Shown here in pieces: positions 48,158 through 57,902 of a stretch of DNA of 64,000 bases. Location of the stretch: NCBI GenBank assembly GCA_024102815.1, contig JAGFJJ010000072.1, forward strand, positions 1 through 64,000, written 5' to 3'. The translations under genes were made by a program, and so were the position numbers. The notes beneath the pieces were generated by a model. It did no database searches, was not told where the DNA came from, and saw only the letters and a list, made by a program, of their open reading frames with translations. Within the stretch, counting starts at the first letter, position 1, and every line of letters begins with the position of its first letter. The stretch is from Phycisphaerae bacterium. Lineage in GTDB: Bacteria > Planctomycetota > Phycisphaerae > UBA1845.

Positions 48158-50311
48158 TGGAGTAGCGCGGATCTCATATGCTCGGCCCATTGCCGTGTCT
48201 GCGTCGCCAGGGGCGATCATGCAACCTCCGACATGGATGGCAGGCAATGAAGACCAGTCGTGGAGAACCGGCGCGGCATCAGACACGACGAAAGTCAGGC
48301 CCTGTCCCACCACCGACGCCGGTATCGTCCGTGGCGTGCTGATGTAATAGGCTGCGCCGGAGCCGACGTCCACGACCTCGAAACCCGTGGCGGTATGCAA
48401 CGCATCCGGTGCAAACGAGATATAACGCTGCTTGGCTGCGCCGTGCGGGTAGGTTGGGATCGCCACGGGCTCGGGAACTTCCGCATTTCCAACGGTGATG
48501 CTGACGGTATCGTAGAGTATATCGATGGGATCAACGTCACCGACGCCGCAGATCGCCGAACCATAGATATCCGAGCCCGTCGCGCCCGCTTCAAACAACA
48601 CGCCTCCTTCCGCATCGGCGATGAACTCCACTATGGCGACTCTCGCCCACATCGGCGCGACGGCGATGACGTCCGCACAGGCCCCGAGGTGCGAGCCGCT
48701 GAGGTCGTCGATTACCCCGCCGGGATTATCGATCACTCCGTGGACGAGTTCGGCAAATATCGAGGATGCAGTAACGCTTGCGGCCGTCACGCGCGAGGAA
48801 TCAAATTGCAGGTCCAGCGAGGCGGACGAAAGTCCGTTCGGATTATCGGTTTGGACCCAAACTTCCAGGAACACGACGGCGGACACGTCGAAATTGGTTT
48901 GCGAAATCGGCACGGAGGCGGCCGAATCGCTTGGGCTCGGTGACGCGAGAGCCGCCAAACGAAACTCGGCCGGACCAGCGAGGACAGACTCCGTATCTAG
49001 ACCTCCGAGATCTATCACTTTCACGCCGACACGTTCCGAAGCGGTAATCGAAGGAGTAGACTCAGAGGCCCTGCCGGATTCAGAAGTGGTTTTGTCGAAC
49101 CCTGTACAGGACGCACACGTACCGCATGTCTCCCCAAAGCATCCCACGAAGGCTGCGAAATCTGAAGTACCGACGCATCCGCCCGGGTCCCCTTCGAAGT
49201 TGGCATCGAGGCATGGGGCACCGGGCTGATAACAGGAACCGAAGCAGGGAGCAAAGGCGCTGAAATCTCCCGTACCGATGGTTTCGCTTGAGTCCAGATC
49301 GAAGATACACCATGCACAGCTAAGTGTGCTTTCTATGCAATGTTCGCACTCCGCCGTACAGGGGGCGGCACCGGGCAAGCAGCCCTGAACGCTATCACAA
49401 GTCTCGACGCCATCGCAGTAAAGCGTGTTATCACAAAAGGCGTCGTTCGGCGTGTATGAGCAGCCCGTACCGGGGGCGCCGAGTTGATCACAGGCATCAA
49501 TTGTGCAATTGACGGAGTCGCTGCAATTCGCGTTATTGGGGGAACTGACGCAGGCACCGGCGCCACCACCCGCCGCTGGGTCGCACGAATCATCCGTGCA
49601 ATCAATCAGATCATTGCAACTCGGGGCCGATCCCGGCTGGCAGGTGTTTGTGACCGGATCGCAGGTCTCCGCCCCGTTGCAGAACTGTCCATCATCGCAG
49701 TCCGTATCCGCAAGACATTCGACGAGCGTAACACCAACGGAACCGAAGCTGATCTGCCCGGCGGAAACGTCTCCGGACCCACAGATCGCCGTGCCGTAAA
49801 TCGCGGAACCGGAGCTTCCCGACTGAAACGTTAAGGAACCGATCGATTGCGCGATTACGTCCAGGATCGCCACGCGCACCCAGTCGGGCGAGGCGCCGAT
49901 GCCGTCCGAGCAAGGACCAAGATGAGAACCGCTCAGGTCTTCAACCAGGCCCGCCGAATTCTCGATCGTGCCGTGCGTCAGAACGTCGAACGTTGCCGAA
50001 TGCGTTATGGCGGTCACATCGGCTAGCAGAGCATCGAAGCTGATATCGGCCGAAACCGAAGAGAGTCCATTGGCGTTGGCGGTCTGGACCCAAAGTTCAA
50101 CGACAAACGTCGCATCGTCGAGAAACAGGCTCTCCGACTCTGGTGGAGCCGAAGCAATATCCGAGGAACTGGGAGCGCCAAGTGCCGCCAATTCCAAACT
50201 AACCGTTTGCCCCTGAGCGGCCTGGATGCTCGCCAACGTACAGACCAGCACGACGATGTTGACCGCCAAGGAGTACCAACCGCTCGATTGCAATCTCTTC
50301 GATGGTCTCAT
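48150..50311 (-). pseudogene. Secreted cohesin/dockerin-like protein, 5' part, split by IS66
   Basis: About 720 residues before the insertion. A signal peptide is followed by a cohesin-like beta domain (about 40-205), Cys-rich CDDGQFCNGAETC repeats, a dockerin-like pair (DLDSSETIGTGDFSAFAPCF and GGCVGTSDFAAFVGCFG), a second cohesin-like domain (about 440-610), and the start of a C-terminal domain opening YPHGAAKQRYISFAPD. It ends in the IS66 element, where a few foreign residues precede a stop. ATG 50311 follows GGAGG. It lies 39 bp after the cytochrome gene on the same strand, so the two probably shared an operon. The rest is at 43168-43614. Confidence 0.87.
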
Positions 50312-50350
50312 CTTGCGTCCTCCGAGCAAGGCATATTCGTTCTCGTCAAT

Positions 50351-53300
50351 TTAACGCGTTGCCGCCCGAAGATTGGCGGACCGATTCGACTTCCCCAAGA
50401 CCAACACTCTCGTGCCCTCAAACCGGATCAGCGTTGAATCCAGGTCGTCGGCTTCGCCATGAAGGACGATCCCAAAGGGAGCGGCGCTCAGGACCAAGTT
50501 GACGGCAAGAGGCCCGGTGCGATCCGCCTGTGCATGGATAGTGGACACACGAACCCAGTTTCCATTCAGACCAAGCGACCTGTCACTCATGGATGCACAG
50601 CCTCCGGCGCGGCTGATGCGCCCCCTCGCGACATCAACCTCTGCCCTGCTCGAGAAAAGCGGGAGCAGGGTGCTGGGCGCGACCTGAACGACCGACGCCC
50701 GCTCTTGGTCATAGGTGACGTCTACGTAAAGGCCGGCGATGCCTTCGCGCCCTTCGCCAAGCGCATGCGACCTTGTTGCCCAGATTTCCACATAAAAATC
50801 GTCGCCACGACGAAGCGACCGCAGGGACTGCGGCGGCTCGAACAGAAACTCGGTTGCGGTCGGCGTGTCGACCACGACAACGCGCAGCGAAACCATGGGT
50901 CCCGATGAGGAAGTGACCCGTGCCTGATCGGAAGGCCTACTCAAGGGTGGTCCGGCGCAGCTGGCACACTCGCCACATGTGGCACCGAAGCAGTTCGCGA
51001 ATATGGCGAAGTCGGCGGTGCCCACGCAACCCTCCGGATCTCCGCTGAAATTCGAGTCCCAGCAGGGATCGCCGGGAGCGTAGCAATTCCCGAAGCACGC
51101 GGAGAACATGGCGAAATCGCCTGTTCCGATAGAAGTACTGCCATCGATATCGAGCATGCACCATACACAGGAATCCAAATCTTCGTCGCAGTGCTCGCAC
51201 TCGGTCGTACAGGGGATGGTACCGGCCAAGCAACCCTGCACTCCGTCGCAGGTCTCGACACCGTCGCAGAAAAGTCCGTTGTCACAGAGGGTATGGTTGG
51301 GCGTGTGATCGCACGTGTCCGTGGATTCGTTGCATGCGTCGATCGTGCAGGCGACGCCGTCTGTGCAGTCAACTGGAATGCCCGGCAGGCAATTGCCGGT
51401 GCCGATGTCGCACGTTTCTGGGCCGTTGCAATAAAACCCATCGTCGCATTCGGCATCGACGGTGCACGTAGCACAGTCGACGGCGCAGTTGACATCGCTT
51501 TCGGTGCCTTCACAAGTACCGTCGCCGCAGCAGGTAGGAGACGGCGGAACGAACGTGGGATCACAGTCAACCGGGCAGTTGCTCGCGTTCTCGCCGGAGC
51601 AGATTCCGTCGCCACAGCATCCGTTGGAGCACCCCCCACCCGTGCACCGGCAGTCGGTTGGACAAGTAAAGCAATCCTCGCCGCTGCCAGCGCAGATTCC
51701 GTCACCGCAGGTTCCCCCGGGAGCGCTGAAGCAATCGTTCGGACAGGTGACGCAGTCCTCACCCCGTTCACACGTGCCGTTGTCGTTGCATCCGAGTGAA
51801 TAGCAGGTATCGCTAACCTCGTCGCAACCTTGGCCGGGACAGGGGTCGATGCCGGGGGCGCAAAATCCTGTCGTGCATACCTCCAATCCGTTGCAGTACA
51901 GCCCGTCGTCGCAATCGCCGCCGACAGTGCAGGTCTGCAGCGTGAAGGACGCGGCACTCATGGGCTCCGGCGGACATTTGCCGTTGTTGTTCCACAAATC
52001 GTAGAGTTCCTGGCCTTTGCTGTTGGTCGAGTTCTCGGCCAACAGGAACTCAACGAACTCTTTACTCGTGCTTTGATAGTAGAGGGTTACCTCGGCCGAC
52101 GTGGCCGTCGGGGGTATGGTGTGCACAGTATCATCCCAATACTGACCGTCGGCATACGAGTAGGCTACCGGAGGGCCGCCGAAATTCGCGAACGCCGCGT
52201 TCGTAAAGCCTCTCGGAGGAATTCGATTGTCCTTCAGGACCGAGTTGTTGAGAACGAAGTGGAACTCCGTTTCGTCCGGCACGCCGGGGATTCCCGATGT
52301 TGCCGGCAGAATCTCGTAGATCTTCGCCTCGGGGTCATGAGAGAGCACGCCGGTTGCTGAGTCATACGCGCCGGATTCTCCAACCAATGCCATTGCATTG
52401 TCAAAAAACTTGATATTGAGCCATGCGCGCCGGCCTTCCGGGTAACCAGTCGGCAGCTTGTGCCCGGTGTTGTTCGTTATGGTAACAATGAGTTCCGGAC
52501 CGTTCTGGGCAATATCCATTTCGGCCGCGTTTTGAAGCATGTACCTTGCCCGGGCGATGCCCGCCTGAATGGCTGCGTCGTTTACCTCTCCGGGAAAGAG
52601 GGTACTCAGCAGGCCGGGGAACCAGGTGCTTCCACCGGTCATGTCGTGCAAGGGCAAATCGTTTCGAACCGGCGGTGCGAGATTGCAACCCTGCCCGGTG
52701 ACGTCCCGCATGTGGCAATCCTGACAAGTGGCGACGTAATCCTTGTTGCCACCGAATTCGGGAGCATAGACGCCAGTGGGCGTGTTGTATTCGCTATTCA
52801 GCCATTCGCTGTAGGTGCGCTCAACCGGGGCAATGATGTTGGCCGAGAAGTCGCTGGCGGGGGCATCGAGTGCGTTGGGTACATAGTTCCCGTTGACATC
52901 CTTCTCGAATGCTGGGTTGCTCACGTTGTGGCATGTCCCGCACAATGCGGCCTCGCGATGGAATGGCGAGACCAGGATCGGGTGCCCGCTGTCCGCGTCC
53001 GCGAAAGGTCCGCGCCGTGCGCCCGTAGGGTCGATGACATACATGCCGGTTCCGAAGGTGAGCGGTACGAGCGCCAGGGCGTTCAGGATTGCCGTGTCCT
53101 CACTCGGGTTCGCCGGATTAGGGATGGGGTCCACGAGGCGGTGGCAAAGATCACACGCAACGCCGATAGCATCCGTGGCCAGCATCTCGCTGCCATCCGT
53201 CGGCACGGAGCGGCCCCGCAACCATCCCCGGGCAAGATGACACCGCAGGCAAAGGTCGCCGGAGTCCGGCGCGTCCTGATTGGCGATGGCCAGTGCCGCC

Positions 53301-54283
53301 TCAAACAGGAGGTCCCGCGAGGCGTGCGCCATCATACTGCCCTGCCAGTTGTAATAGGGCTCCACGTTGGCGTCGTAATTGCCGTGACAAACCGCACATG
53401 CTTCGGGAGGATTCAGGATGCCGGCGTCGAAGGGCTGGCTGCCGGGCATGTCGAAATCGCGCAGCGTGGTGGGCACGATCCCGCCGGGCGGAGATTGGAT
53501 GGTAAACGCGCTATTACTCGTGTCTTGCCCCGTGTTGAAGGCATTATCGATGGCCTCCACGAGGAAAAGCGCGGTGGTCGTCGGTCGATTCGCTGGAAAC
53601 CACTGATGGCTACCGGAATTGGAGATACCCAGCGCCACAGGGCTGTAGGTGGCGCCATTATCCAGAGACACGTAAAGGCTGACACCGGAGATCCCGCTGT
53701 CATCGGTGGCGGTCCACTGAACAGTCGTGGCGGTATTGGCCGTGAGCACCTCTCCCCCGTTCGGTGCAATCACGGTTACAACGGGCGGGGTGGTATCTCC
53801 ACCGCTGCTAGGCACCAGGAAATCCTGAATGTCGGCGATGGATACGTTCGTGGCGCTTCCGACGTTGCCAGGCGTTAGCCCAGGGAATGTCGGCGTATTT
53901 GTATAGTTCGTTATATCGGTGACTTCCACAAACGTGCTGTATCCGTCGCCGTCCGGGTCGTTATTTCGAATCGACCAGATCGCATCCTGGTACCCCTGCG
54001 CGTTATTCGGGTACAGCGGGAGCGCGTTCCCTACATCGATACCATGCGGGTTTCGCGTGCCACCTCCGTTGAAGTCAAAATGGCAGACACCGCAATGACC
54101 GCTGTTGCTGGGCACGTCATCCAACACGGTTCCGACTGCGCTTGGATAGACAGTGAAAAAGGCGTCGCGGAACTTCGGCCTCGCAAATGCCCAATCTGCG
54201 CTGAAGCCAAGGTAACAAAGCAATACGAACACGGCGTGAGCGACCGCCCGGCACCGATCTGTTTGGTGCAATGAGCGAATCAT
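50351..54283 (-). CDS. Six-haem c-type cytochrome with Cys-rich, dockerin-like and cohesin-like modules
   Basis: 1310 residues from ATG 54283, preceded by AAAGGAGG. Signal peptide, then six CXXCH haem sites: CGVCH, CAVCH, CLRCH, CDLCH, CGTCH and CQDCH. An Ig-like insert (PPVVTVIAPNGGEVLTANT) lies between the first and second. After about residue 740 come Cys-rich repeats (CDDGLYCNG, CGDGIC types), a dockerin-like pair (DIDGSTSIGTGDFAMFSACF, CVGTADFAIFANCFG) and a C-terminal cohesin-like domain. The haem part suggests periplasmic or surface electron transfer, in the broad style of cytochrome c554/multihaem proteins. The accessory modules suggest surface attachment or assembly. Likely first gene of an operon with 48150-50311. 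Confidence 0.88.
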   Translation of the reverse strand: MIRSLHQTDRCRAVAHAVFVLLCYLGFSADWAFARPKFRDAFFTVYPSAVGTVLDDVPSNSGHCGVCHFDFNGGGTRNPHGIDVGNALPLYPNNAQGYQDAIWSIRNNDPDGDGYSTFVEVTDITNYTNTPTFPGLTPGNVGSATNVSIADIQDFLVPSSGGDTTPPVVTVIAPNGGEVLTANTATTVQWTATDDSGISGVSLYVSLDNGATYSPVALGISNSGSHQWFPANRPTTTALFLVEAIDNAFNTGQDTSNSAFTIQSPPGGIVPTTLRDFDMPGSQPFDAGILNPPEACAVCHGNYDANVEPYYNWQGSMMAHASRDLLFEAALAIANQDAPDSGDLCLRCHLARGWLRGRSVPTDGSEMLATDAIGVACDLCHRLVDPIPNPANPSEDTAILNALALVPLTFGTGMYVIDPTGARRGPFADADSGHPILVSPFHREAALCGTCHNVSNPAFEKDVNGNYVPNALDAPASDFSANIIAPVERTYSEWLNSEYNTPTGVYAPEFGGNKDYVATCQDCHMRDVTGQGCNLAPPVRNDLPLHDMTGGSTWFPGLLSTLFPGEVNDAAIQAGIARARYMLQNAAEMDIAQNGPELIVTITNNTGHKLPTGYPEGRRAWLNIKFFDNAMALVGESGAYDSATGVLSHDPEAKIYEILPATSGIPGVPDETEFHFVLNNSVLKDNRIPPRGFTNAAFANFGGPPVAYSYADGQYWDDTVHTIPPTATSAEVTLYYQSTSKEFVEFLLAENSTNSKGQELYDLWNNNGKCPPEPMSAASFTLQTCTVGGDCDDGLYCNGLEVCTTGFCAPGIDPCPGQGCDEVSDTCYSLGCNDNGTCERGEDCVTCPNDCFSAPGGTCGDGICAGSGEDCFTCPTDCRCTGGGCSNGCCGDGICSGENASNCPVDCDPTFVPPSPTCCGDGTCEGTESDVNCAVDCATCTVDAECDDGFYCNGPETCDIGTGNCLPGIPVDCTDGVACTIDACNESTDTCDHTPNHTLCDNGLFCDGVETCDGVQGCLAGTIPCTTECEHCDEDLDSCVWCMLDIDGSTSIGTGDFAMFSACFGNCYAPGDPCWDSNFSGDPEGCVGTADFAIFANCFGATCGECASCAGPPLSRPSDQARVTSSSGPMVSLRVVVVDTPTATEFLFEPPQSLRSLRRGDDFYVEIWATRSHALGEGREGIAGLYVDVTYDQERASVVQVAPSTLLPLFSSRAEVDVARGRISRAGGCASMSDRSLGLNGNWVRVSTIHAQADRTGPLAVNLVLSAAPFGIVLHGEADDLDSTLIRFEGTRVLVLGKSNRSANLRAATR

Positions 54284-54705
54284 TGTGCTGCCTCCTTTGA
54301 ATTGGTGAGGTGAATTCCATTCCCGGCCCTGCCGTAAGCTGCGGGCGGCCCTATCAACCCACAGCGGCGCGCGACTCGCCCCCACGGGAATCACGTTATC
54401 CCGCCCTACCGGCTTGCGGTAGCAGCGCCAGGAGCAAAGCCATGTGGGACTGTGCGAGAAGAGCTGTAGGACAAACAGAAGGGTCTGTAGGATGCCCCCG
54501 CCGCAAGGCAAGCGGTGCTCACCTGGGTCCCCGGTTCGGTGACCAAGGCGGCCGAAATAGCAGGACCGTCGGTCGCGTCGCGCGACTCTTCTACCAGCCC
54601 TCTCTCTCACTGCGGTATTCAACTCGGGGAATAGCGTTTGGCCGGGCAAAACACGTTTGTCAAGATCACGCTTGTTCGGATTGAGGTGTGCTTTGGAGGA
54701 GCAAC
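54284..54705. promoter_or_regulatory. Divergent control region between cytochrome and two-component genes
   Basis: 422 bp separate the leftward cytochrome from the rightward histidine kinase. A direct repeat CTGTAGGA occurs at 54464-54471 and 54485-54492, 21 bp apart (about two helical turns), a spacing that suits binding by a dimeric activator on one DNA face. No -35/-10 pair was convincing. A role as the response regulator's site is a guess. Confidence 0.3.
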
Positions 54706-55917
54706 GTGGCAAGCAGCAGCCGAGAGGCATCAGCGAAAGTGAAGGCTGAGAAGCTCAGGAGTGATGAAAAGGGCAAGCGGATGGCACAATTCTGCATGTC
54801 CGAGAACAACCGACTTTGCCATGACCTGACGTTGTCCACGGCCGAGCAACGGTATTGCCTCCTTTTTCAGCAGAGTCTGGCCGGAATCTACACGACAACG
54901 ATCGACGGAGTTATCGTGGATTGCAACGATGCAATGGCCTCGATGCTGCGGTACGATTCCCGCGAGGGGTTGATGGCCAGGGCCGCATCCGATCTGTACT
55001 TTGGGGACGTTGATCGCCGAGCGTTTCTTCGGCGGTTGCGCCGCAAGGGCAAGCTTGTCAATTCCGAGTGTGTGCTCCGATGCAGCGACGGCGCGCCAAT
55101 CCATGTACTTGAGAATGTTGCGCTGGTCCCAGACGAGCAGGGCAGCCCCAGCATCATCCACGGCAACATGGTTGATATCACCGATCGGAAGCGGGCCGAG
55201 GACGCCTTGCGGGAAAGCGAGCGTCGCCATCGAACGATGGCCAACGAACTCCGTCGGCTTGCGGATCATCAGGAGAAGGTGCGTGAAGGCGAGCGAGCGC
55301 GCATTGCCCGCGAATTGCACGATGAATTCGGGCAGGCCCTGACAGCCCTGAATATGGATCTGCACTGGCTCGCAACCCGGTCAAGCAACGATTCATCCGA
55401 GGTTGGCTTGCGGATCAGGGCAATGACGCGCCTTGTCGCGAGCACTACGGAGACACTACAGCGCATCTGCACCGACTTGCGTCCTACCGTCCTGGATGAC
55501 TTCGGTTTGATCGCTGCGATCGACTGGGGAGCCAAGCAGTTCCAGCGGCGCACGGGCGTCCTTTGCCGCGTTCGATTGCCTCGCAAGAATCGGTGCCCAT
55601 TGCCTAGCGACCAGGCCACGTCAGTCTTCCGGATTTTCCAGAAGAGCCTTACCAATGTCGGGCGGCATGCCCATGCGACGGAAGTTAATGTTATTCTCAG
55701 GATCAAGAATGGGCAGGTCACGATGTCCGTATCTGACAACGGCGTCGGTACGCGGGCGGATCAGATTTCCAGTACCGAATCCCTTGGGCTGATCGGGATG
55801 AGAGAACGCGCTCTTGCTTGGCGTGGCCACGTGGAGTTCACCGCTTCGCCGTCAAAGGGCTCCACAGTCTCCCTGCGGATGCCCGTTGCACCCAATGGAA
55901 CGGAGGATGACCGGTGA
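54706..55917 (+). CDS. PAS-domain sensor histidine kinase (NarX/DegS-type)
   Basis: 403 residues from GTG 54706, which has GGAGGA five bases upstream. A short N-terminal helix leads to a PAS domain (about 48-165: LFQQSLAGIYTTTIDGVIVD through GNMVDITDRKRAEDALRESE). Then comes the HisKA_3 dimerisation helix with the phospho-acceptor His in ERARIARELHDEFGQALTAL, and the HATPase_c domain with FQKSLTNVGRHAHA (N box), SDNGVG (G1) and GLIGMRERA. No transmembrane segment is present, so it senses a cytoplasmic signal. It overlaps its response regulator by four bases. Confidence 0.9.
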   Translation: MASSSREASAKVKAEKLRSDEKGKRMAQFCMSENNRLCHDLTLSTAEQRYCLLFQQSLAGIYTTTIDGVIVDCNDAMASMLRYDSREGLMARAASDLYFGDVDRRAFLRRLRRKGKLVNSECVLRCSDGAPIHVLENVALVPDEQGSPSIIHGNMVDITDRKRAEDALRESERRHRTMANELRRLADHQEKVREGERARIARELHDEFGQALTALNMDLHWLATRSSNDSSEVGLRIRAMTRLVASTTETLQRICTDLRPTVLDDFGLIAAIDWGAKQFQRRTGVLCRVRLPRKNRCPLPSDQATSVFRIFQKSLTNVGRHAHATEVNVILRIKNGQVTMSVSDNGVGTRADQISSTESLGLIGMRERALAWRGHVEFTASPSKGSTVSLRMPVAPNGTEDDR

Positions 55918-56546
55918 TTCGAGTCGTCATCGCCGACGATCATGCCATTGTTCGCGAAGGGATTAGACGCACACTCGCCGACACGCCGGATATCCAGGTA
56001 ACGGGCGAGGCCGGTGACGGTCGAGCGCTTCTGGCCGCCTTGACCCGAAATCCGGCGGATGTCGTCTTGCTGGATCTGGCCATGCCGGGAACACCCGGAC
56101 TAGAGCTCCTCGAAGAGTTACGACGACGCAATCCTTCGCTGCCCGTTCTCGTTCTGAGCATGTACCCGGCCGAACAGTACGCCGTTCGGGCGATCCAGGC
56201 CGGAGCGGCGGGCTACATCAACAAGGCAAGTCCGCCGTCCGAGTTGCTCGCGGCCTTGCGCGCGGTCGCGGTCGGCCACCGCTACATCAGCCCGGACGTG
56301 GCAGAGAGCCTTGCCATGCATCTCGACCGAAGTGCGGCACGTAACCCACACAACGGCCTTTCCAACCGGGAGTATGAGGTCATGTGTTTGATCGCGCGCG
56401 GCCGCAGCGCAAGCGAAATCGCCGATTCCCTCGGCTTAAGCGTCAAAACCGTCAGCACATACCGCCGCCGAATCCTAGAGAAGCTCAACTTGATCCAGAA
56501 TGCCGAGATCACGCGATACGCCATTGAGCATGCGCTTATCGAGTAG
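55914..56546 (+). CDS. NarL/LuxR-type response regulator
   Basis: 210 residues. The receiver domain has acidic residues DDH (8-10), phospho-acceptor Asp in VVLLDLAMPGTPGLELLEEL (about 55), Ser in VLSMYP and Lys in GYINKASPPSELLAAL. The C-terminal LuxR-type HTH contains LSNREYEVMCLIARGRSASE, IADSLGLSVKTVSTYRRRIL and EKLNL. GTG 55914 overlaps the kinase stop (GTGA), so the pair is translationally coupled. Target genes are unknown; the divergent cytochrome operon is a candidate by position. Confidence 0.92.
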   Translation: MIRVVIADDHAIVREGIRRTLADTPDIQVTGEAGDGRALLAALTRNPADVVLLDLAMPGTPGLELLEELRRRNPSLPVLVLSMYPAEQYAVRAIQAGAAGYINKASPPSELLAALRAVAVGHRYISPDVAESLAMHLDRSAARNPHNGLSNREYEVMCLIARGRSASEIADSLGLSVKTVSTYRRRILEKLNLIQNAEITRYAIEHALIE

Positions 56547-57037
56547 TGTCGCCGAGCGAAACATCACTCGGATTCGGGTTATGGATCACTCAAGGTCGGC
56601 ATTAGATTGCGGATACAGGAGGCGGAAGCAAGCGAATCTGCTGGATTCAACCCGATAGGATGCGGTGAAATCAGCGCCTCCCGACGTCCAGAACTGGTGG
56701 CGACGAGAGGTCGGATACTCACAGGCCCGTCCCCAGTCCATGGTCGTAGCGACGGTCCCGTCGATACGTTCGGTGCTATTCTACTTCAAGGGTTTAATGT
56801 TCCCGGCGGCGTCGAGCTCTACTGCCAAGCTGCGCGCACGCTACCGTGCCCCGGAACGCGCGGTCGGTTTGTGTCGATTCAGACAGCTTGAACCTTGTCG
56901 AGGTGTGTTTGCGGAGGATGCATGGCGTGGGGCCGGCAGTTCGGTTGATCGAGCGATTTCTACTCTTTCTGATGAAGCCTCGGCGCTCTCAACGGAACGC
57001 GTGCAATGGCCCATGTCCATCAAAGGGAAGGCTCAAC
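56547..57037. other. Intergenic region, no gene seen
   Basis: About 490 bp after the response regulator. Open frames run through it into the YbjN-like gene but lack motifs and have poor starts. No terminator hairpin with a T-run was found. Confidence 0.35.
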
Positions 57038-57520
57038 ATGAACGCAGAAAACCAGATTCTCAACCTGGTGCGTGAGTGCCTCGACGCAGACGGTTGCAGG
57101 TGTCGTCTGCTCGAGGACCTGCCTGCGGTCGAACTCGATGTCTCCCTTGAGAGCGTCTTCTGCGCAGTGCGTGTCGCTGTCCTCGGTGAGTCACCGTATT
57201 CTGTGCCGCACGTGGCGGTACGGAACGCGCTGATCGTTCCGGAGGACGCCCGCCCGACGATGGCAGAGGCAGTCGCGCGCGCCAACTTCGGACTCAGCCT
57301 TGGCTGCTTCCAGCTGGACATGAGCAGCGGAAGGCTTCTGTTCTGTGTCGGCATGCCTGTTGCTGACGGTGTTGTGGGACCGGATCAATTCCGTGGACTG
57401 GCCCATTGCGCGCTGGACACGATGAACCGTTACAACCGTGCGTTTCATCGGCTGATCTACGGCGACGATCTGTCGCCGGCCGAAGTCATCGCCGAGGTCG
57501 AGATGGCGCCGAACGACTGA
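57038..57520 (+). CDS. YbjN-like (type III chaperone-like fold) protein
   Basis: 160 residues from ATG 57038, with GGGAAGG upstream; the 64 codons before it in frame are poor in protein character. The pattern fits YbjN-type proteins: an N-terminal helix (NQILNLVRECLDADG), beta strands VFCAVRVAVLGE and GRLLFCVGMPVAD, a helix TMAEAVARANFGLSLGCFQL, and a C-terminal helix with MNRYNRAFHRLIYG. Such proteins are small cytoplasmic factors of uncertain role. No operon partner is evident. Confidence 0.65.
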   Translation: MNAENQILNLVRECLDADGCRCRLLEDLPAVELDVSLESVFCAVRVAVLGESPYSVPHVAVRNALIVPEDARPTMAEAVARANFGLSLGCFQLDMSSGRLLFCVGMPVADGVVGPDQFRGLAHCALDTMNRYNRAFHRLIYGDDLSPAEVIAEVEMAPND

Positions 57521-57902
57521 TAGTTTCGACCGAGACGGTTGTCTGTCTCCCGGTTCGCACCGGCCCGCTGGCCATTGGGCTCGCGGCCGGTCGGATCGGG
57601 GGCGGCTCATGAGGGTGTCGACGCCGTATTCGCACCATCTTCATGCCCTTGTCTTATCATGAGTCTGCACGGGTTTGAACGGATCGCGGCCATCACGATG
57701 CAGTTCGTGTTGCGAGACTTGGGCGACTGCCTTCATGATGGGTTCGCCAAGCACTTGCATGCGAGGCGGGCAAGATCATTTTTGGGGATCGGCTACCCGG
57801 TCGGTACAATCATTCTGCTTGGGCGCGCCTGCGACCAAGAGAAGGTCTCCTCCCGAGTTTCCCATGCCGTTGACGGTATGGAGGACGGTGAGGCTGTTGC
57901 TG
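57521..57902. other. Intergenic region, no gene seen
   Basis: About 380 bp between the convergent YbjN-like and MFS genes. Only short frames without motifs are present; no clear hairpin terminator was identified. Confidence 0.35.

Noticed and set aside
52460-53878. 472-codon open frame antisense to the cytochrome
   Set aside because: It lies opposite CXXCH-bearing coding sequence and has no domain or start signal.
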